Shown: positions 24,915 to 34,144 of the stretch, piece by piece
How positions within the stretch are numbered: the first letter of the stretch is position 1
How the letters are laid out: the number at the start of each line of letters is the position of its first letter
Assembly: GCA_946885845.1 (NCBI GenBank)
Contig: CAMPHJ010000017.1
Location: forward strand, 1-39,440
DNA: 39,440 nt
Reading direction: 5' to 3'
Origin: an uncultured Sphingobium sp.
GTDB taxonomy: Bacteria; Pseudomonadota; Alphaproteobacteria; Sphingomonadales; Sphingomonadaceae
Notes under the pieces: model-generated
Told to the model about the DNA's origin: nothing
Database searches by the model: none
The model's input: the letters and a program-made list of their open reading frames with translations, nothing else
Translations under genes and position numbers: made by a program

Positions 24915-25406
24915 TTATTGAGGAGTCTCCGCGACGTCGCTGGTCTGCTTTTCGCGCCAGGCGTCAAGGCGCTGGGCCAGGGCGGCGTCGGTGGTGGCGA
25001 GGATGGCGGCGGCGAGCAGCGCGGCGTTGATCGCGCCGGGCTTGCCAATGGCCAGCGTGCCGACGGGAATGCCGCCCGGCATCTGGACGATGGACAGGAG
25101 CGAATCCATGCCTTTCAACGATTTGGATTCGACCGGGACGCCCAGCACCGGCAGGCGGGTCATGGCAGCGGCCATCCCGGGCAGATGAGCCGCGCCCCCT
25201 GCCCCGGCGATGATGACCTTCAGCCCCCGTCCGACCGCGCCGGTGGCATAGTCATAGAGGCGTTGGGGCGTGCGGTGCGCGGAAACGACCTTGCATTCAT
25301 GGGCGACGCCCAGCGCATCGAGGGTTTCGGACGCATGGCGCATCGTTTCCCAATCGGATCGCGATCCCATGATGATGCCGACTGTGGCGGCGCTTTGCCC
25401 GGTCAT
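24915..25406 (-). CDS. purE: N5-carboxyaminoimidazole ribonucleotide mutase
   Basis: A 163-residue class I PurE that converts N5-CAIR to CAIR. The N-terminal [13 protein letters not shown], the [15 protein letters not shown] loop with the catalytic His, and [12 protein letters not shown] are all present. AGGGG lies upstream of the ATG. It is the first gene of a purE-purK-folA unit, with one-base and overlapping junctions. Confidence 0.96.
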   Translation of the reverse strand: MTGQSAATVGIIMGSRSDWETMRHASETLDALGVAHECKVVSAHRTPQRLYDYATGAVGRGLKVIIAGAGGAAHLPGMAAAMTRLPVLGVPVESKSLKGMDSLLSIVQMPGGIPVGTLAIGKPGAINAALLAAAILATTDAALAQRLDAWREKQTSDVAETPQ

Positions 25407-25510
25407 ACGCCCTTATTTCCCCTGATGGCGCGGAAAGCAAAGCCCCTTAGCGGTGTGGTCGCCGGGGGGCAATGGATATATCCGTTAGGTAACGGAGGGA
25501 TTCCCGCCGC

Positions 25511-25534
25511 GTGCTCCTGCGAAGGCAGGAGCAC
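25511..25534. repeat. REP-like palindrome between gpmA and purE
   Basis: GTGCTCCTGC (25511-25520), loop GAAG, GCAGGAGCAC (25525-25534): a perfect 10-bp stem. The central 20 bases are the reverse complement of the element at 19268-19287. It lies just downstream of the gpmA stop codon. Confidence 0.75.
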
Positions 25535-25540
25535 ATGAAA

Positions 25541-26227
25541 CTACCGTTCCGAGAGATAATAGCGATCCCTGGCGGTCAGGTCGTCGTTCAGTTCATAGAC
25601 GATCGGCTGGCCGGTGGGGATTTCCAGTTCGGTAATCTCGCTGTCGGGAATGTTGGACAGATGCTTGACCAGCGCGCGGAGCGAATTGCCATGGGCGGAG
25701 ATGAGCACCCGCTTGCCTGCCTTCAGATCAGGGGCGATGCGGCTTTCCCAATAGGGCAGCACGCGCGCGATCGTGTCTTTCAGCGATTCCGTGGCTGGTA
25801 TGGCGATGCCGTCATAGCGGCGGTCCTTCGACAGGTCGAATTCACTGCCCGCGTCGAGCGGCGGCGGCGGCACGTCGAAGCTGCGGCGCCAGATCTTGAC
25901 CTGCGCGTCGCCATGCTTCGCGGCGGTTTCCGCCTTGTTCAGGCCGGTCAGCCCGCCATAATGGCGTTCGTTAAGGCGCCAGTCCTTTTCAACCGGCAGC
26001 CACAGGCGGCCCATTTCCTCCAGCGCGAGGTTCAGCGTCTTGATGGCGCGGGTTTGCAGCGAGGTGAAGCACTGGTCGAAATCCAGCCCCTTTTCCGCGA
26101 GCAACTGCCCGGCGGCGCGGGCTTCCTGCACCCCCTTTTCAGTGACATCCACGTCCCACCAGCCGGTGAAGCGATTTTCCAGGTTCCAGGTCGACTGGCC
26201 ATGACGGATGAGGACGAGAGTGGGCAT
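25541..26227 (-). CDS. gpmA: 2,3-bisphosphoglycerate-dependent phosphoglycerate mutase
   Basis: A 228-residue glycolytic enzyme that interconverts 3- and 2-phosphoglycerate. The phosphohistidine motif [18 protein letters not shown] is at residues 6-23. [15 protein letters not shown] and the second catalytic histidine in [16 protein letters not shown] are present. AGGAGA precedes the ATG at 26227. The length is slightly short of the E. coli form, as is usual in alphaproteobacteria. It is divergent from sppA. Confidence 0.96.
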   Translation of the reverse strand: MPTLVLIRHGQSTWNLENRFTGWWDVDVTEKGVQEARAAGQLLAEKGLDFDQCFTSLQTRAIKTLNLALEEMGRLWLPVEKDWRLNERHYGGLTGLNKAETAAKHGDAQVKIWRRSFDVPPPPLDAGSEFDLSKDRRYDGIAIPATESLKDTIARVLPYWESRIAPDLKAGKRVLISAHGNSLRALVKHLSNIPDSEITELEIPTGQPIVYELNDDLTARDRYYLSER

Positions 26228-26393
26228 GCGGCGCGTCTCCTACACTAAGAGCGGACATTTCGGCCCTTCCCATAGCGGGTGAAATCGCTGGTGCAAGCTT
26301 GTGCGCCCGCTTCCTGCCCCCACATTGCAGTCGGCCCGCCGATACGATAGCGCGGATGGCCGACGGCGGCTGGATGATGAGGGAGACGGCGAG

Positions 26394-28277
26394 TTGGCAT
26401 TCGTAAAGGCCGCGTGGCGCATTTTGGTGGCGATCAAGGACGGGCTGGTCCTGTTGTTGATGCTCCTGTTCTTTGGCCTGCTATATGCCGCCTTGTCCTG
26501 GTCGCCAAAGCCTGCGCGCGCCGTCAGTAGCGGCGCACTGCTGTTGAAGCTGGACGGCACGATCGTCGAGCAACCGGCGGAGATCGATCCTTTTGCACTG
26601 CTGTCCTCTTCGGGTCCGCAGAGCCACGAATATCGCCTGTCCGACATCGTCGCCGCGCTGGATGCGGCGAAGGATGACCCGAAGGTCAAGGCGGTGGTGC
26701 TGAACCTGGACGGGTTCATGGGCGGCGGTCAGGTCACGCTGAGCCGGGTGGGCAAGGCGCTGGACGCGGTGAAGGCCGCGAAGAAGCCGGTGTTCGCCTA
26801 TGCCACGCTCTACAGCGACGAGGGCTATCAATTGGCGGCCCACGCCAGCGAAAGCTGGGTCAATCCCCTGGGCGGCGTGGCCATCATGGGACGGGGCGGT
26901 TCGGGCCTTTATTACAAGGGGTTGATCGACAAGCTGGGCATCAACACGCATGTCTATCGCGTCGGCACCTACAAGAGCTTTGTCGAGCCGTTCACCCGTT
27001 CGGAACAATCACCCGAAGCGCGGCAGGCCAACCAAGCGCTGGCCGACGCGCTGTGGCAGCAATGGCAGGACGATGTGACGAAGGCGCGGCCCGGCGCCAA
27101 GTTGGCCGCCTATGCCCGCAATCCGGTAGAGGCGGCCACGGCGGCGGGCGGCAATCTGGCCAAGGCGGCGCTGACCGCCGGGCTGGTCGACCGACTGGGC
27201 GACGAAGCGGCCTTTGGCGAGCGCGTGGCGAAGGTCGCCGGTGAACCTTCCGACGAGCGGACGGGCGATTTCGCCACCATCGACCTGCAAAGCTATATGA
27301 AGGCGCATCGACCGGCCAATGACGGCCAGATCGGCATTTTGACCGTCGCAGGCGACATTGTGGATGGCGAGGCCGGTCCGGGTAGCGCGGCGGGCGATAC
27401 GATTTCCGCCCTGCTCTACAAGGCGTTGGCCGAAAAAGACCTGAAAGCGCTGGTAGTGCGCGTCGATTCGCCCGGCGGGTCAGTGATGGCGTCGGAAAAA
27501 ATCCGCATTGCGATTCTGCAGGCCAAGACGAAGGGCCTGCCGATTGTCGTTTCGATGGGCAATGTGGCGGCGAGTGGCGGATATTGGGTGTCGACACCGG
27601 CCAATATGATCTTTGCCGAGCCTGACACGATCACGGGGTCCATCGGCGTATTCGGCATCCTACCCAGTTTTGAAGGCACGCTGGCCAAGATGGGGATCAC
27701 GACCGACGGCGTGCGCACGACGCCGCTGTCCGGCCAGCCCGACCTGGCGGGCGGGACGACGCCTGAATTCGACCGGATAATGCAGATGGGGGTCGAGGAT
27801 ATTTATGGCCGCTTCGTCGGATTGGTCGCGAAATCGCGAGGCAAGTCGCCTGCGCAGATCGATGCGATTGCGCAGGGCCGGGTGTGGGACGGCGGGACAG
27901 CGCGCCAGATCGGGCTGGTCGACCGCTTTGGCGGACTGGATGACGCGGTTGCCGAAGCGGCAAAACTGGCCAGGATCGACCCGAAGACGGCGCGCGCCTA
28001 CCGGATTGAAAAAGAACCCGACAAGTTCGTCGAATTCCTGCAATCCATGACCCAGCGCGAGGATGAGGATGCCGACGCGCCGCGCGACATGCTGAGCCGT
28101 CAGGCGATGGTCCAGCGCCGATGGGCCATGCAGGCGATTACCGATGTGCGCGCGATGATCGGCGGCGCGGGCGTGCGGGCGGACTGCCTGGAATGCCGGA
28201 GCTACGGCGCGCCCCGCCCGGCGGCGGCGGATGAGCGGGGGCTGATGGCGTTGCTGAGTGGTTTTTGGCGGGGGTGA
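26394..28277 (+). CDS. sppA: Signal peptide peptidase SppA, 67K type
   Basis: A 627-residue inner-membrane serine protease that degrades signal peptides left in the membrane. One membrane helix (about residues 18-34) anchors two tandem S49 domains. The general-base lysine is in VYRVGTYKSFVEPF in the first domain, and the nucleophile serine is in GNVAASGGYW in the second; VRVDSPGGSVMASEKI lies between them. I use the TTG start at 26394 because GGGAG lies 8 bases before it and the protein then opens AFVKAAWRIL. A longer ATG form at 26301 would add an unlikely polar leader. The C-terminal tail after about 570 is of low conservation. Confidence 0.9.
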   Translation: MAFVKAAWRILVAIKDGLVLLLMLLFFGLLYAALSWSPKPARAVSSGALLLKLDGTIVEQPAEIDPFALLSSSGPQSHEYRLSDIVAALDAAKDDPKVKAVVLNLDGFMGGGQVTLSRVGKALDAVKAAKKPVFAYATLYSDEGYQLAAHASESWVNPLGGVAIMGRGGSGLYYKGLIDKLGINTHVYRVGTYKSFVEPFTRSEQSPEARQANQALADALWQQWQDDVTKARPGAKLAAYARNPVEAATAAGGNLAKAALTAGLVDRLGDEAAFGERVAKVAGEPSDERTGDFATIDLQSYMKAHRPANDGQIGILTVAGDIVDGEAGPGSAAGDTISALLYKALAEKDLKALVVRVDSPGGSVMASEKIRIAILQAKTKGLPIVVSMGNVAASGGYWVSTPANMIFAEPDTITGSIGVFGILPSFEGTLAKMGITTDGVRTTPLSGQPDLAGGTTPEFDRIMQMGVEDIYGRFVGLVAKSRGKSPAQIDAIAQGRVWDGGTARQIGLVDRFGGLDDAVAEAAKLARIDPKTARAYRIEKEPDKFVEFLQSMTQREDEDADAPRDMLSRQAMVQRRWAMQAITDVRAMIGGAGVRADCLECRSYGAPRPAAADERGLMALLSGFWRG

Positions 28278-28316
28278 GTTTTACGGGGCCTCTCCCCTAA
28301 CGGAGTAAGAAGGAAA

Positions 28317-28346
28317 GGGCTTCGACAAGCTCAGCCCGAACGGGTG
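28317..28346. repeat. 30-bp dispersed repeat, copy 2
   Basis: It begins GGGCTTCGACAAGCTCAGCC and matches 22312-22341 at 28 of 30 positions in the same orientation. It lies between the convergent ends of sppA and the TRIC-like gene. Confidence 0.75.
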
Positions 28347-28407
28347 GGGGCTATGTTAGGCCCTTTGATGCTCAGGGCGGCGAATGAACCGGGAAAGGCC
28401 TCGCGCC

Positions 28408-29025
28408 CTAATCCTTGTAACCCGGCAGGCCCAGGCCGCGGTGTATGGCGATGGCGCGGAGCAGAAAACCCAGCAGGGCGGCGATCAGTCCGGCGACGGG
28501 CACGTCCAGGCCCCACCAGCGCAGCATCACGAAAAGGCCCGACGCGACCGCCGCAGCCGTTACATACAGTTCGGGGCGCAGCAGGATGGATGGTTCATTC
28601 GCCAGCAGGTCACGCATGATGCCGCCGACGCAGCCGGTCACGACGCCCATCATCCCGGCGACGAATGGCGGGATGCCATAGTCCAGCGCCTTTGCCGCGC
28701 CGAACACGGCAAAGGCGACAAGGCCGACCGCGTCGAGCCAGTCGAGCGCATGGTCGCTCCATAGCCTGCGGGGCGTGAACCAGACGAGCAGTGCAGCAAC
28801 CATGCAGGTGGCCGCGGGCAGCGCATCATGCACCCAGAATACAGGCGCGCCGATCAGCAGGTCGCGCACCGTGCCGCCCCCTACCCCCGTCACCAGCGCG
28901 AAGAAGGCGAATGTCACCATCGTCGCCCGCAGGCGGGCCGCCGCCAACGCGCCCGACGCCGCGAACACGAATATGCCAAGAATGCCCAGTGCTTCGAGCA
29001 CGGGTCCGATCTGGGGCGGCATCAT
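28408..29025 (-). CDS. TRIC/UPF0126 family cation channel-like membrane protein
   Basis: A 205-residue membrane protein of two repeated three-helix units plus a seventh helix. Each unit carries a glycine-rich turn: VTGVGGGTVRDLL near residue 47 and VTGCVGGIMRDLL near 133. This pattern is that of the prokaryotic TRIC (YicG/UPF0126) proteins, some of which form trimeric potassium-selective channels. The physiological role here is unknown. Either of two adjacent ATG codons may start it, and no strong ribosome site is visible. It lies 29 bases downstream of the glutathione peroxidase gene. Confidence 0.87.
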   Translation of the reverse strand: MMPPQIGPVLEALGILGIFVFAASGALAAARLRATMVTFAFFALVTGVGGGTVRDLLIGAPVFWVHDALPAATCMVAALLVWFTPRRLWSDHALDWLDAVGLVAFAVFGAAKALDYGIPPFVAGMMGVVTGCVGGIMRDLLANEPSILLRPELYVTAAAVASGLFVMLRWWGLDVPVAGLIAALLGFLLRAIAIHRGLGLPGYKD

Positions 29026-29054
29026 GTCCGACGGCGTCGGCGGTGCTTGGGTTG

Positions 29055-29600
29055 TTACTTGGCCAGTTCAGCCTCGATCGCCGACACCAGCGCCGGATCG
29101 TCAGGCGCGGTTGCCGGAGCGAAACGGGCGGCGACGGTGCCGTCCTTGGCGATCAGGAATTTTTCGAAATTCCACAGCACTTCAGGCTCCTGCGTCGGCG
29201 TCATGCCATAGCCTTTCAACTTTTCGCGGAAGGCGTCGCCTTCACCCTGTGCCTTGGGCTGTTCGCTGGTCAGCGCGGCATAGAGCGGATGCTTGTCCGG
29301 GCCGGTCACCGCGATCTTTTCGAACATCGGGAAATCGACGCCGAAATTCGTGGTGCAGAAAGACTGGATTTCATCATTGCTGCCCGGTTCCTGGGCGCCA
29401 AAGTCGTTGGCGGGGAAGCCAGCGACGACCAGCCCCTTGTCCTTGTAGCTGCTGTAGAGCTTTTCCAGCCCCTCATATTGCGGGGTCAGGCCGCATTTCG
29501 ATGCGACATTGACCGCCAGAACGACCTTACCGGCATAGTCATTAAGGCTGGCGTCGGCCCCCTTGATCGTTTTCAGGGGGATTTGCTGAATCGCGGTCAT
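29055..29600 (-). CDS. Glutathione peroxidase family protein
   Basis: A 181-residue thiol peroxidase of the BtuE/GPx family. The peroxidatic cysteine lies in NVASKCGLTPQYEGL near residue 36. FPANDFGAQEPGSNDEI holds the conserved Gln-containing turn, and the WNFEKFLI motif lies near 143. Cysteine replaces selenocysteine, as in nearly all bacterial members. Many bacterial members take electrons from thioredoxin rather than glutathione, so the donor is uncertain. AAGGAGA lies 6 bases before the ATG. It reads toward the TRIC-like gene. No signal peptide is seen, so it acts in the cytoplasm. Confidence 0.92.
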   Translation of the reverse strand: MTAIQQIPLKTIKGADASLNDYAGKVVLAVNVASKCGLTPQYEGLEKLYSSYKDKGLVVAGFPANDFGAQEPGSNDEIQSFCTTNFGVDFPMFEKIAVTGPDKHPLYAALTSEQPKAQGEGDAFREKLKGYGMTPTQEPEVLWNFEKFLIAKDGTVAARFAPATAPDDPALVSAIEAELAK

Positions 29601-29642
29601 GATCTTCTCCTTAAGGGAATCTGTCAGGCGCGGACCTTGCCA

Positions 29643-30374
29643 TCATATGGCCGCGCCGAAAAGCCTGCCTGCCGCCGCCGTCACGCCCATCGCCAGCGCG
29701 CCCCAGAACAGCACGCGCATGACCGACCGTAGCAACCGACCGCCCCCCAGCCGCGCGCCTATATAGCCCAGCACGCCAAGGCACAGCAACGACGTCAGGA
29801 CGATGAGGGCAAGAGCGAGAGGTTGCGGGCTAAGTGCAGCGGCGATGACCGGGGCGATTGCGCCTGCCGCAAAGGTCGCGGCGGAGGTCAGCGCAGCCTG
29901 CACCGGACGCGCGGTGCTGATATCCGAAATGCCCAGTTCGTCACGCGCGTGCGCGCCCAATGCATCGGCATTCATCAATTGCCGTGCGACCTGCCCCGCC
30001 AGATCGGGCGTCAGGCCGCGTTCGACATAGATGTCGCGCAGTTCGCGCCATTCCTCATCCGGCTGGTGGATCAGTGCGGCCTTTTCCTTAGCGAGGTCGG
30101 CCCGTTCCGTATCGGATTGCGCGCTGACCGACACATATTCACCGGCGGCCATGGACATTGCGCCCGCCAGCAAAGCGGCAACGCCCGTCAGCAGGATGGT
30201 TTCCCGCGATGCACCCGATGCGGCGACGCCGGTCAGCAGGCTGGCGGTCGATACGATGCCGTCATTGGCGCCCAATATCGCCGCGCGCAGCCAGCCGACG
30301 CGATTGACATAATGAATGGCGTGGTGCGGCTGGGGCCTTGCCTGCGCGGCTGTTCCTGCATTGATCCCGGCCAT
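29643..30374 (-). CDS. VIT1/CCC1 family iron/manganese transporter
   Basis: A 243-residue membrane protein of the VIT1/CCC1 family. A typical N-terminal segment WLRAAILGANDGIVSTASLL leads to GAMSMAAGEYVSVSAQSD, with acidic and methionine residues that bind metal. A cytoplasmic helical hairpin follows (about residues 85-140, Glu-rich) and then three more helices. Family members move Fe2+ or Mn2+ against a proton gradient, usually for detoxification. AAAGGGG lies before the ATG. It is 14 bases downstream of the ABC-F gene on the same strand. Confidence 0.9.
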   Translation of the reverse strand: MAGINAGTAAQARPQPHHAIHYVNRVGWLRAAILGANDGIVSTASLLTGVAASGASRETILLTGVAALLAGAMSMAAGEYVSVSAQSDTERADLAKEKAALIHQPDEEWRELRDIYVERGLTPDLAGQVARQLMNADALGAHARDELGISDISTARPVQAALTSAATFAAGAIAPVIAAALSPQPLALALIVLTSLLCLGVLGYIGARLGGGRLLRSVMRVLFWGALAMGVTAAAGRLFGAAI

Positions 30375-30388
30375 CTGCGCCCCTTTCG

Positions 30389-32167
30389 TCAGCTATTCAT
30401 TCCCTCAGCCTTTTCGGCGAGTTCCAGCCAGCGTTCCTCTGCACTGTCCTTGTCCGCCCGCGCCTGTTCGATCGCCTGGGTAAGGGCGGCGAAACGGCTG
30501 GGGTCGCGGGTATAGAGATTGGGGTCGGCCAATGCTTCCTCATCGCGGGCGATTGCCGCTTCCAGTTCCTCGATCCTGCGGGGCAGAAGGTCAAGGTCCC
30601 GTTGGTCCTTGTAGGTCAGCTTGGCGGAAGCGGGCTTGGGCGGCGGCGGTGCGGCGTTCTTCTTTTCTGCCTTGGGTGCATTGCGCGGCTGGCGCTTGGC
30701 CACCCAGTCGGCATAGCCGCCCACGATCACGTCGACATGGCCGGACCCGTCCAGCCCAAGGGTGACGGTAACTGTGCGGTCCAGGAAATCGCGGTCGTGG
30801 CTGACGATCAGGACGGTGCCGTCATAGTCGGCGATGACTTCCTGAAGCAGGTCGAGCGTTTCAAGGTCGAGGTCGTTGGTCGGTTCGTCAAGGACAAGCA
30901 GGTTGGATTCGCGCGCAAATTCCCGCGCGAACAGCAGACGCGACCGTTCGCCGCCGGACAGCGTCCCGACCTTTGCTTCGGCGAGCGAGGGGTCGAAAAG
31001 AAACTCCTTGAGGTAGCCGTGGACATGCTTGCGCACGCCGCGCACGTCGATCCAGTCGCCGCCTTCGGCCAGAACGTCGCGGACGCGCTTGTCGGGCTGC
31101 ATCAGGCTGCGCTGCTGGTCGATGAAGATCATGTCCAGGGACTTGGCCTGGCGAATCGTGCCGCTGTCCGCGTCCATCTGTCCGGTCAGCAGTTTGAGCA
31201 GCGTCGTCTTGCCCGCGCCATTGCCGCCGACGATGCCGATGCGGTCGCCGCGCTGGATGCGGAGGGAAAAATCATTGATGACCGTGCGGTCGCCGAACTG
31301 TTTGGTGACATGTTCGGCGGAAATCACGCTTTTCGTCTTGCTGTCGTCCGCGGCGACGGCGATCCGGGCGACGCCCTGCGGACCCACCATGGCGGCACGC
31401 TGCGCGCGCATGTCGTAGAGCTTTGCCAGCCGCCCCTGATTACGCTTGCGCCGGGCGGTGACGCCGCGCTGGAGCCAGTGCGCCTCCAGCTTCAGTTTTG
31501 CGTCGAGCTTTTCGGCGGCGCGGGCTTCTTCGGCATAGATGGCTTCCATCCATTCTTCAAAGCCCCCGAAGCCGATTTCATTGCGGCGAATCGATCCACG
31601 GTCGAGCCACAGCGTCTGCCGGGTGAGACGGGTAAGGAAGGCGCGGTCATGGCTGATGACGATGAACGCGCCGTTATAGCGCGCCAGCCAGCCTTCCAGC
31701 CAGTCGATTGCATCGATGTCCAGATGGTTGGTCGGTTCGTCCAGCAGCAGCAGGTCGGGCTGACTGGCCAGGGCGCGGGCTATGGCGGCGCGGCGGCGCT
31801 CACCCCCTGACGCCGTGGCGGCTTCGCGGTTGAGGTCGGTGCCAAGCTGGCTGGCGATCGCCTCCACCTCATGCGCGGGGGGAGCATAGTCGCCCGCCAG
31901 CGCGAAATCGCGCAAGGTCGCAAAGCTGCTGACGTCAGGGTCCTGTTCCAGCATGATCACGCGCGCGCCGGGGCGAACCGACCGCGTGCCTTCATCCGCT
32001 TCGACAATGTCGGCGATCAGCTTGAGCAGCGTCGTCTTGCCCGCGCCATTGCGGCCGATCAGCGCCAGCCGGTCGCGATCCCCCACAAATATGTCGAGAT
32101 GCCGGAAAAGCCAGTGCGTGCCCTGGCTGAGGCCAAGGTCTTCGAAGGATAATATGGGAGCCGCCAT
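30389..32167 (-). CDS. ABC-F family ATPase (Uup-like)
   Basis: A 592-residue soluble protein with two ABC domains and no membrane segments. Walker A motifs are GRNGAGKTT and GGNGAGKTT, signatures are SGGERRR and SGGERSR, and Walker B strands are LLLLDEPTNHLD and LLVLDEPTNDLD. A linker of about 80 charged residues joins the domains, and the C-terminal 80 residues (RIEELEAAIARDEEAL and beyond) form a coiled coil, which favours the Uup branch. ABC-F proteins act on the ribosome to relieve stalling. The start at 32167 (MAAPILSFEDLGL) is preferred to a longer frame. It is divergent from the SIMPL gene. Confidence 0.92.
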   Translation of the reverse strand: MAAPILSFEDLGLSQGTHWLFRHLDIFVGDRDRLALIGRNGAGKTTLLKLIADIVEADEGTRSVRPGARVIMLEQDPDVSSFATLRDFALAGDYAPPAHEVEAIASQLGTDLNREAATASGGERRRAAIARALASQPDLLLLDEPTNHLDIDAIDWLEGWLARYNGAFIVISHDRAFLTRLTRQTLWLDRGSIRRNEIGFGGFEEWMEAIYAEEARAAEKLDAKLKLEAHWLQRGVTARRKRNQGRLAKLYDMRAQRAAMVGPQGVARIAVAADDSKTKSVISAEHVTKQFGDRTVINDFSLRIQRGDRIGIVGGNGAGKTTLLKLLTGQMDADSGTIRQAKSLDMIFIDQQRSLMQPDKRVRDVLAEGGDWIDVRGVRKHVHGYLKEFLFDPSLAEAKVGTLSGGERSRLLFAREFARESNLLVLDEPTNDLDLETLDLLQEVIADYDGTVLIVSHDRDFLDRTVTVTLGLDGSGHVDVIVGGYADWVAKRQPRNAPKAEKKNAAPPPPKPASAKLTYKDQRDLDLLPRRIEELEAAIARDEEALADPNLYTRDPSRFAALTQAIEQARADKDSAEERWLELAEKAEGMNS

Positions 32168-32311
32168 GGCGGTGCAGCTAGGGCCTTGCGCGCGCCGGGG
32201 CAAGGGCCGCCAGGGAACCAGAAGCTGACTGATGGCTTTCAGCGCATGTCAGCATCCGTTCATCGCACCCGTTACAATAGGGTCGCACCGCCTTTCCAAG
32301 GAGATACCCCC

Positions 32312-33040
32312 ATGAAGTCCGCCATTGCCCTGATGACCATCGCAGCGTCATCGATCGCCCCCGCTGCGATTGCGCAGACGAGCGTCACCGTTGCGGAAAA
32401 GGCGCCGATCGTGACGCTGAACGTTACCGAAACGGTTGAAGCTGCGCCGGATCAGGCGATTGTCGGCACCGGCGTCCAGACTCGTGCACCCACTGCGGTG
32501 GAGGCCATGCGCGGCAACGCGGCCAAGATGGAAAAGCTGATCGCGGCGCTGGCGAAGGCTGGCATCCCCAAGAAAGACATCCAGACCAGCGGCATCAACC
32601 TGAGCGCGCAATATGATTATAGCGACAGGGCCGGACAGCCGACCCCGCCGCGCTTCATCGGTTATGAGGCGTCCAACCAGCTGAGCATCAAGCTGCAGGA
32701 CGTGAAGAAGGTCGGCACCCTGCTCGACACCATGGTGGCGGCTGGGGCGACCAATGTGAGTGGCCCATCCTTCACCATCAGCGATCCCACGCCGATGCTG
32801 GCGCAGGCCCGTGGCGCGGCGCTGAAAACCGCCAAGATGCAGGCCGATTATTATGCGCAGGCGGCGGGATATCGTTCTGCGCGGCTGGTCACGCTTTCGG
32901 AGAGCAGCAGCGAAGGCCGACCGCCCATGCCGATGATGGTCAGAAGCTTCAAGGAAGATGCGGCGGCCGCGACTCCGGTCGAACCGGGTCAGGTGGGATC
33001 GTCGGTAACGCTGACCGTGCAATATGCGCTGGAGCGGTAA
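32312..33040 (+). CDS. SIMPL (DUF541) domain periplasmic protein
   Basis: A 242-residue secreted protein. A signal peptide spans about residues 1-22 (MKSAIALMTIAASSIAPAAI, cleavage after IAQ). The mature part is one SIMPL domain with VTLNVTETVEAAPDQAIV, GIPKKDIQTSGINLSAQYDY and ALKTAKMQADYYAQAAG. Proteins of this family are related to periplasmic oxidative stress proteins such as E. coli YggE; the biochemical role is unknown. The start is firm because AAGGAGA lies 8 bases upstream. Confidence 0.9.
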   Translation: MKSAIALMTIAASSIAPAAIAQTSVTVAEKAPIVTLNVTETVEAAPDQAIVGTGVQTRAPTAVEAMRGNAAKMEKLIAALAKAGIPKKDIQTSGINLSAQYDYSDRAGQPTPPRFIGYEASNQLSIKLQDVKKVGTLLDTMVAAGATNVSGPSFTISDPTPMLAQARGAALKTAKMQADYYAQAAGYRSARLVTLSESSSEGRPPMPMMVRSFKEDAAAATPVEPGQVGSSVTLTVQYALER

Positions 33041-33110
33041 AAGGCGGCTGAAGCGGCGCTGACCGCATTATTCACCACCTGTTCAATGGTCGCGCGCTAT
33101 GGCATGCCTC

Positions 33111-33422
33111 ATGAAGATGACGCGTAATAGCCTGATTGCGGGCCTTGGGGCCATTGCCGCGATGCTGGTGGTGAACCCGGTTGCCCAAGCGGGTCAGCGC
33201 GGGGAGCAGGATGCCGCGCGGCGGGCGATGCTGGACGGGCACACCATGCCCTTTTCCCTCATCAAACGCCGCGTGGACGCCGCCATGGGTGGCGCGACCT
33301 ACCTGGGCGCTGAGTTCAACCCTTCGTCCAACCATTACCGCCTGAAATATGTGAAGGACGGCAAGGTTGTATGGGTTGATGCGGACGGGCGTACGGGCGA
33401 TATAACCGGCTGGGCGCGCTGA
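33111..33422 (+). CDS. PepSY-like secreted protein upstream of a PhoPQ-like pair
   Basis: A 103-residue protein with a signal peptide (MKMTRNSLIAGLGAIAAMLV, cleavage near AQAG). The mature part resembles a PepSY domain: IKRRVDAAMGGATYLGAEF is followed by YRLKYVKDGKVVWVDADGRTG. PepSY proteins are often found next to PhoPQ-like systems and are thought to restrain periplasmic proteins or sense the envelope; that role is inferred here. It precedes the response regulator by 36 bases. In-frame starts also lie at 33099 and 33117, and none has a strong ribosome site. Confidence 0.78.
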   Translation: MKMTRNSLIAGLGAIAAMLVVNPVAQAGQRGEQDAARRAMLDGHTMPFSLIKRRVDAAMGGATYLGAEFNPSSNHYRLKYVKDGKVVWVDADGRTGDITGWAR

Positions 33423-33458
33423 CGCGCCACAGGCAATAACAGAAAGAAACGGGGCCAT

Positions 33459-34124
33459 ATGCGTCTGCTGATCGTCGAAGATGAACCCAGTCTGGGCCAA
33501 CAGCTTCGCAACACGCTGGAGGGTGCCGGCTATGCCGTCGATCTGGCGGATGATGGCGAGGACGGCCATTTCCTGGGAACGACCGAAAGCTATGATGCGG
33601 TGGTGCTGGACCTGGGCCTGCCGACGATCGACGGGCTGACGGTGCTGGACCGATGGCGCAAGGAAGGCCGCAGCTTTCCGGTGCTGGTGTTGACCGCGCG
33701 TGACAGCTGGTCGGACAAGGTGGCCGGGCTGGATGCGGGCGCGGACGACTATCTGGCCAAGCCGTTCCAGAGCGAGGAACTGATCGCCCGCCTGCGCGCG
33801 CTGATCCGTCGCGCTTCAGGCAATGCGTCGAGCGAATTGACCGCTGGCGATGTGCGACTGGACACGCGCAGCGGCCGGGTCACGCTGAAAGGCGAGCCGG
33901 TCAAGCTGACGGCGCAGGAATATAAGCTGTTGTCCTACCTGCTGCATCACAAGGGCAAGGTGGTGAGCCGCACGGAGTTGATCGAGCATATTTACGATCA
34001 GGATTTCGACCGCGATTCCAATACGATAGAAGTGTTCGTGACGCGCATCCGCAAGAAGCTGGGCGCGGATGTCATCACGACCATTCGCGGACTTGGCTAC
34101 AGCCTGGACGAGCCGGGCCGCTGA
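33459..34124 (+). CDS. OmpR/PhoP family response regulator
   Basis: A 221-residue DNA-binding response regulator. The receiver domain (residues 1-115) has the acidic pair Glu7-Asp8, the phosphoacceptor Asp51 in VVLDLGLP, Thr79 and Lys101 in YLAKPF. The C-terminal winged helix (about 125-218) has LTAQEYKLLSYLLHHKGKVV and VFVTRIRKKLGADVI-TIRGLGYSL. It matches the PhoP/QseB subgroup. It lies between the PepSY-like gene and a PhoQ-like kinase on the same strand. A 150-base gap with hairpins separates it from the kinase gene. Confidence 0.94.
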   Translation: MRLLIVEDEPSLGQQLRNTLEGAGYAVDLADDGEDGHFLGTTESYDAVVLDLGLPTIDGLTVLDRWRKEGRSFPVLVLTARDSWSDKVAGLDAGADDYLAKPFQSEELIARLRALIRRASGNASSELTAGDVRLDTRSGRVTLKGEPVKLTAQEYKLLSYLLHHKGKVVSRTELIEHIYDQDFDRDSNTIEVFVTRIRKKLGADVITTIRGLGYSLDEPGR

Positions 34125-34144
34125 TTGAGGTCGCGCCGGTCAGC

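Noticed and set aside
23864..25030. 388-codon plus-strand frame opposite purK and purE
   Set aside because: Shadow of two diagnostic purine genes.
26301..26393. Upstream ATG start for sppA
   Set aside because: The added 31 residues are polar and precede the membrane helix; a TTG at 26394 has a better-placed ribosome site.
30602..31810. 402-codon plus-strand frame opposite the ABC-F gene
   Set aside because: Shadow; both ABC cassettes are clearly encoded on the minus strand.
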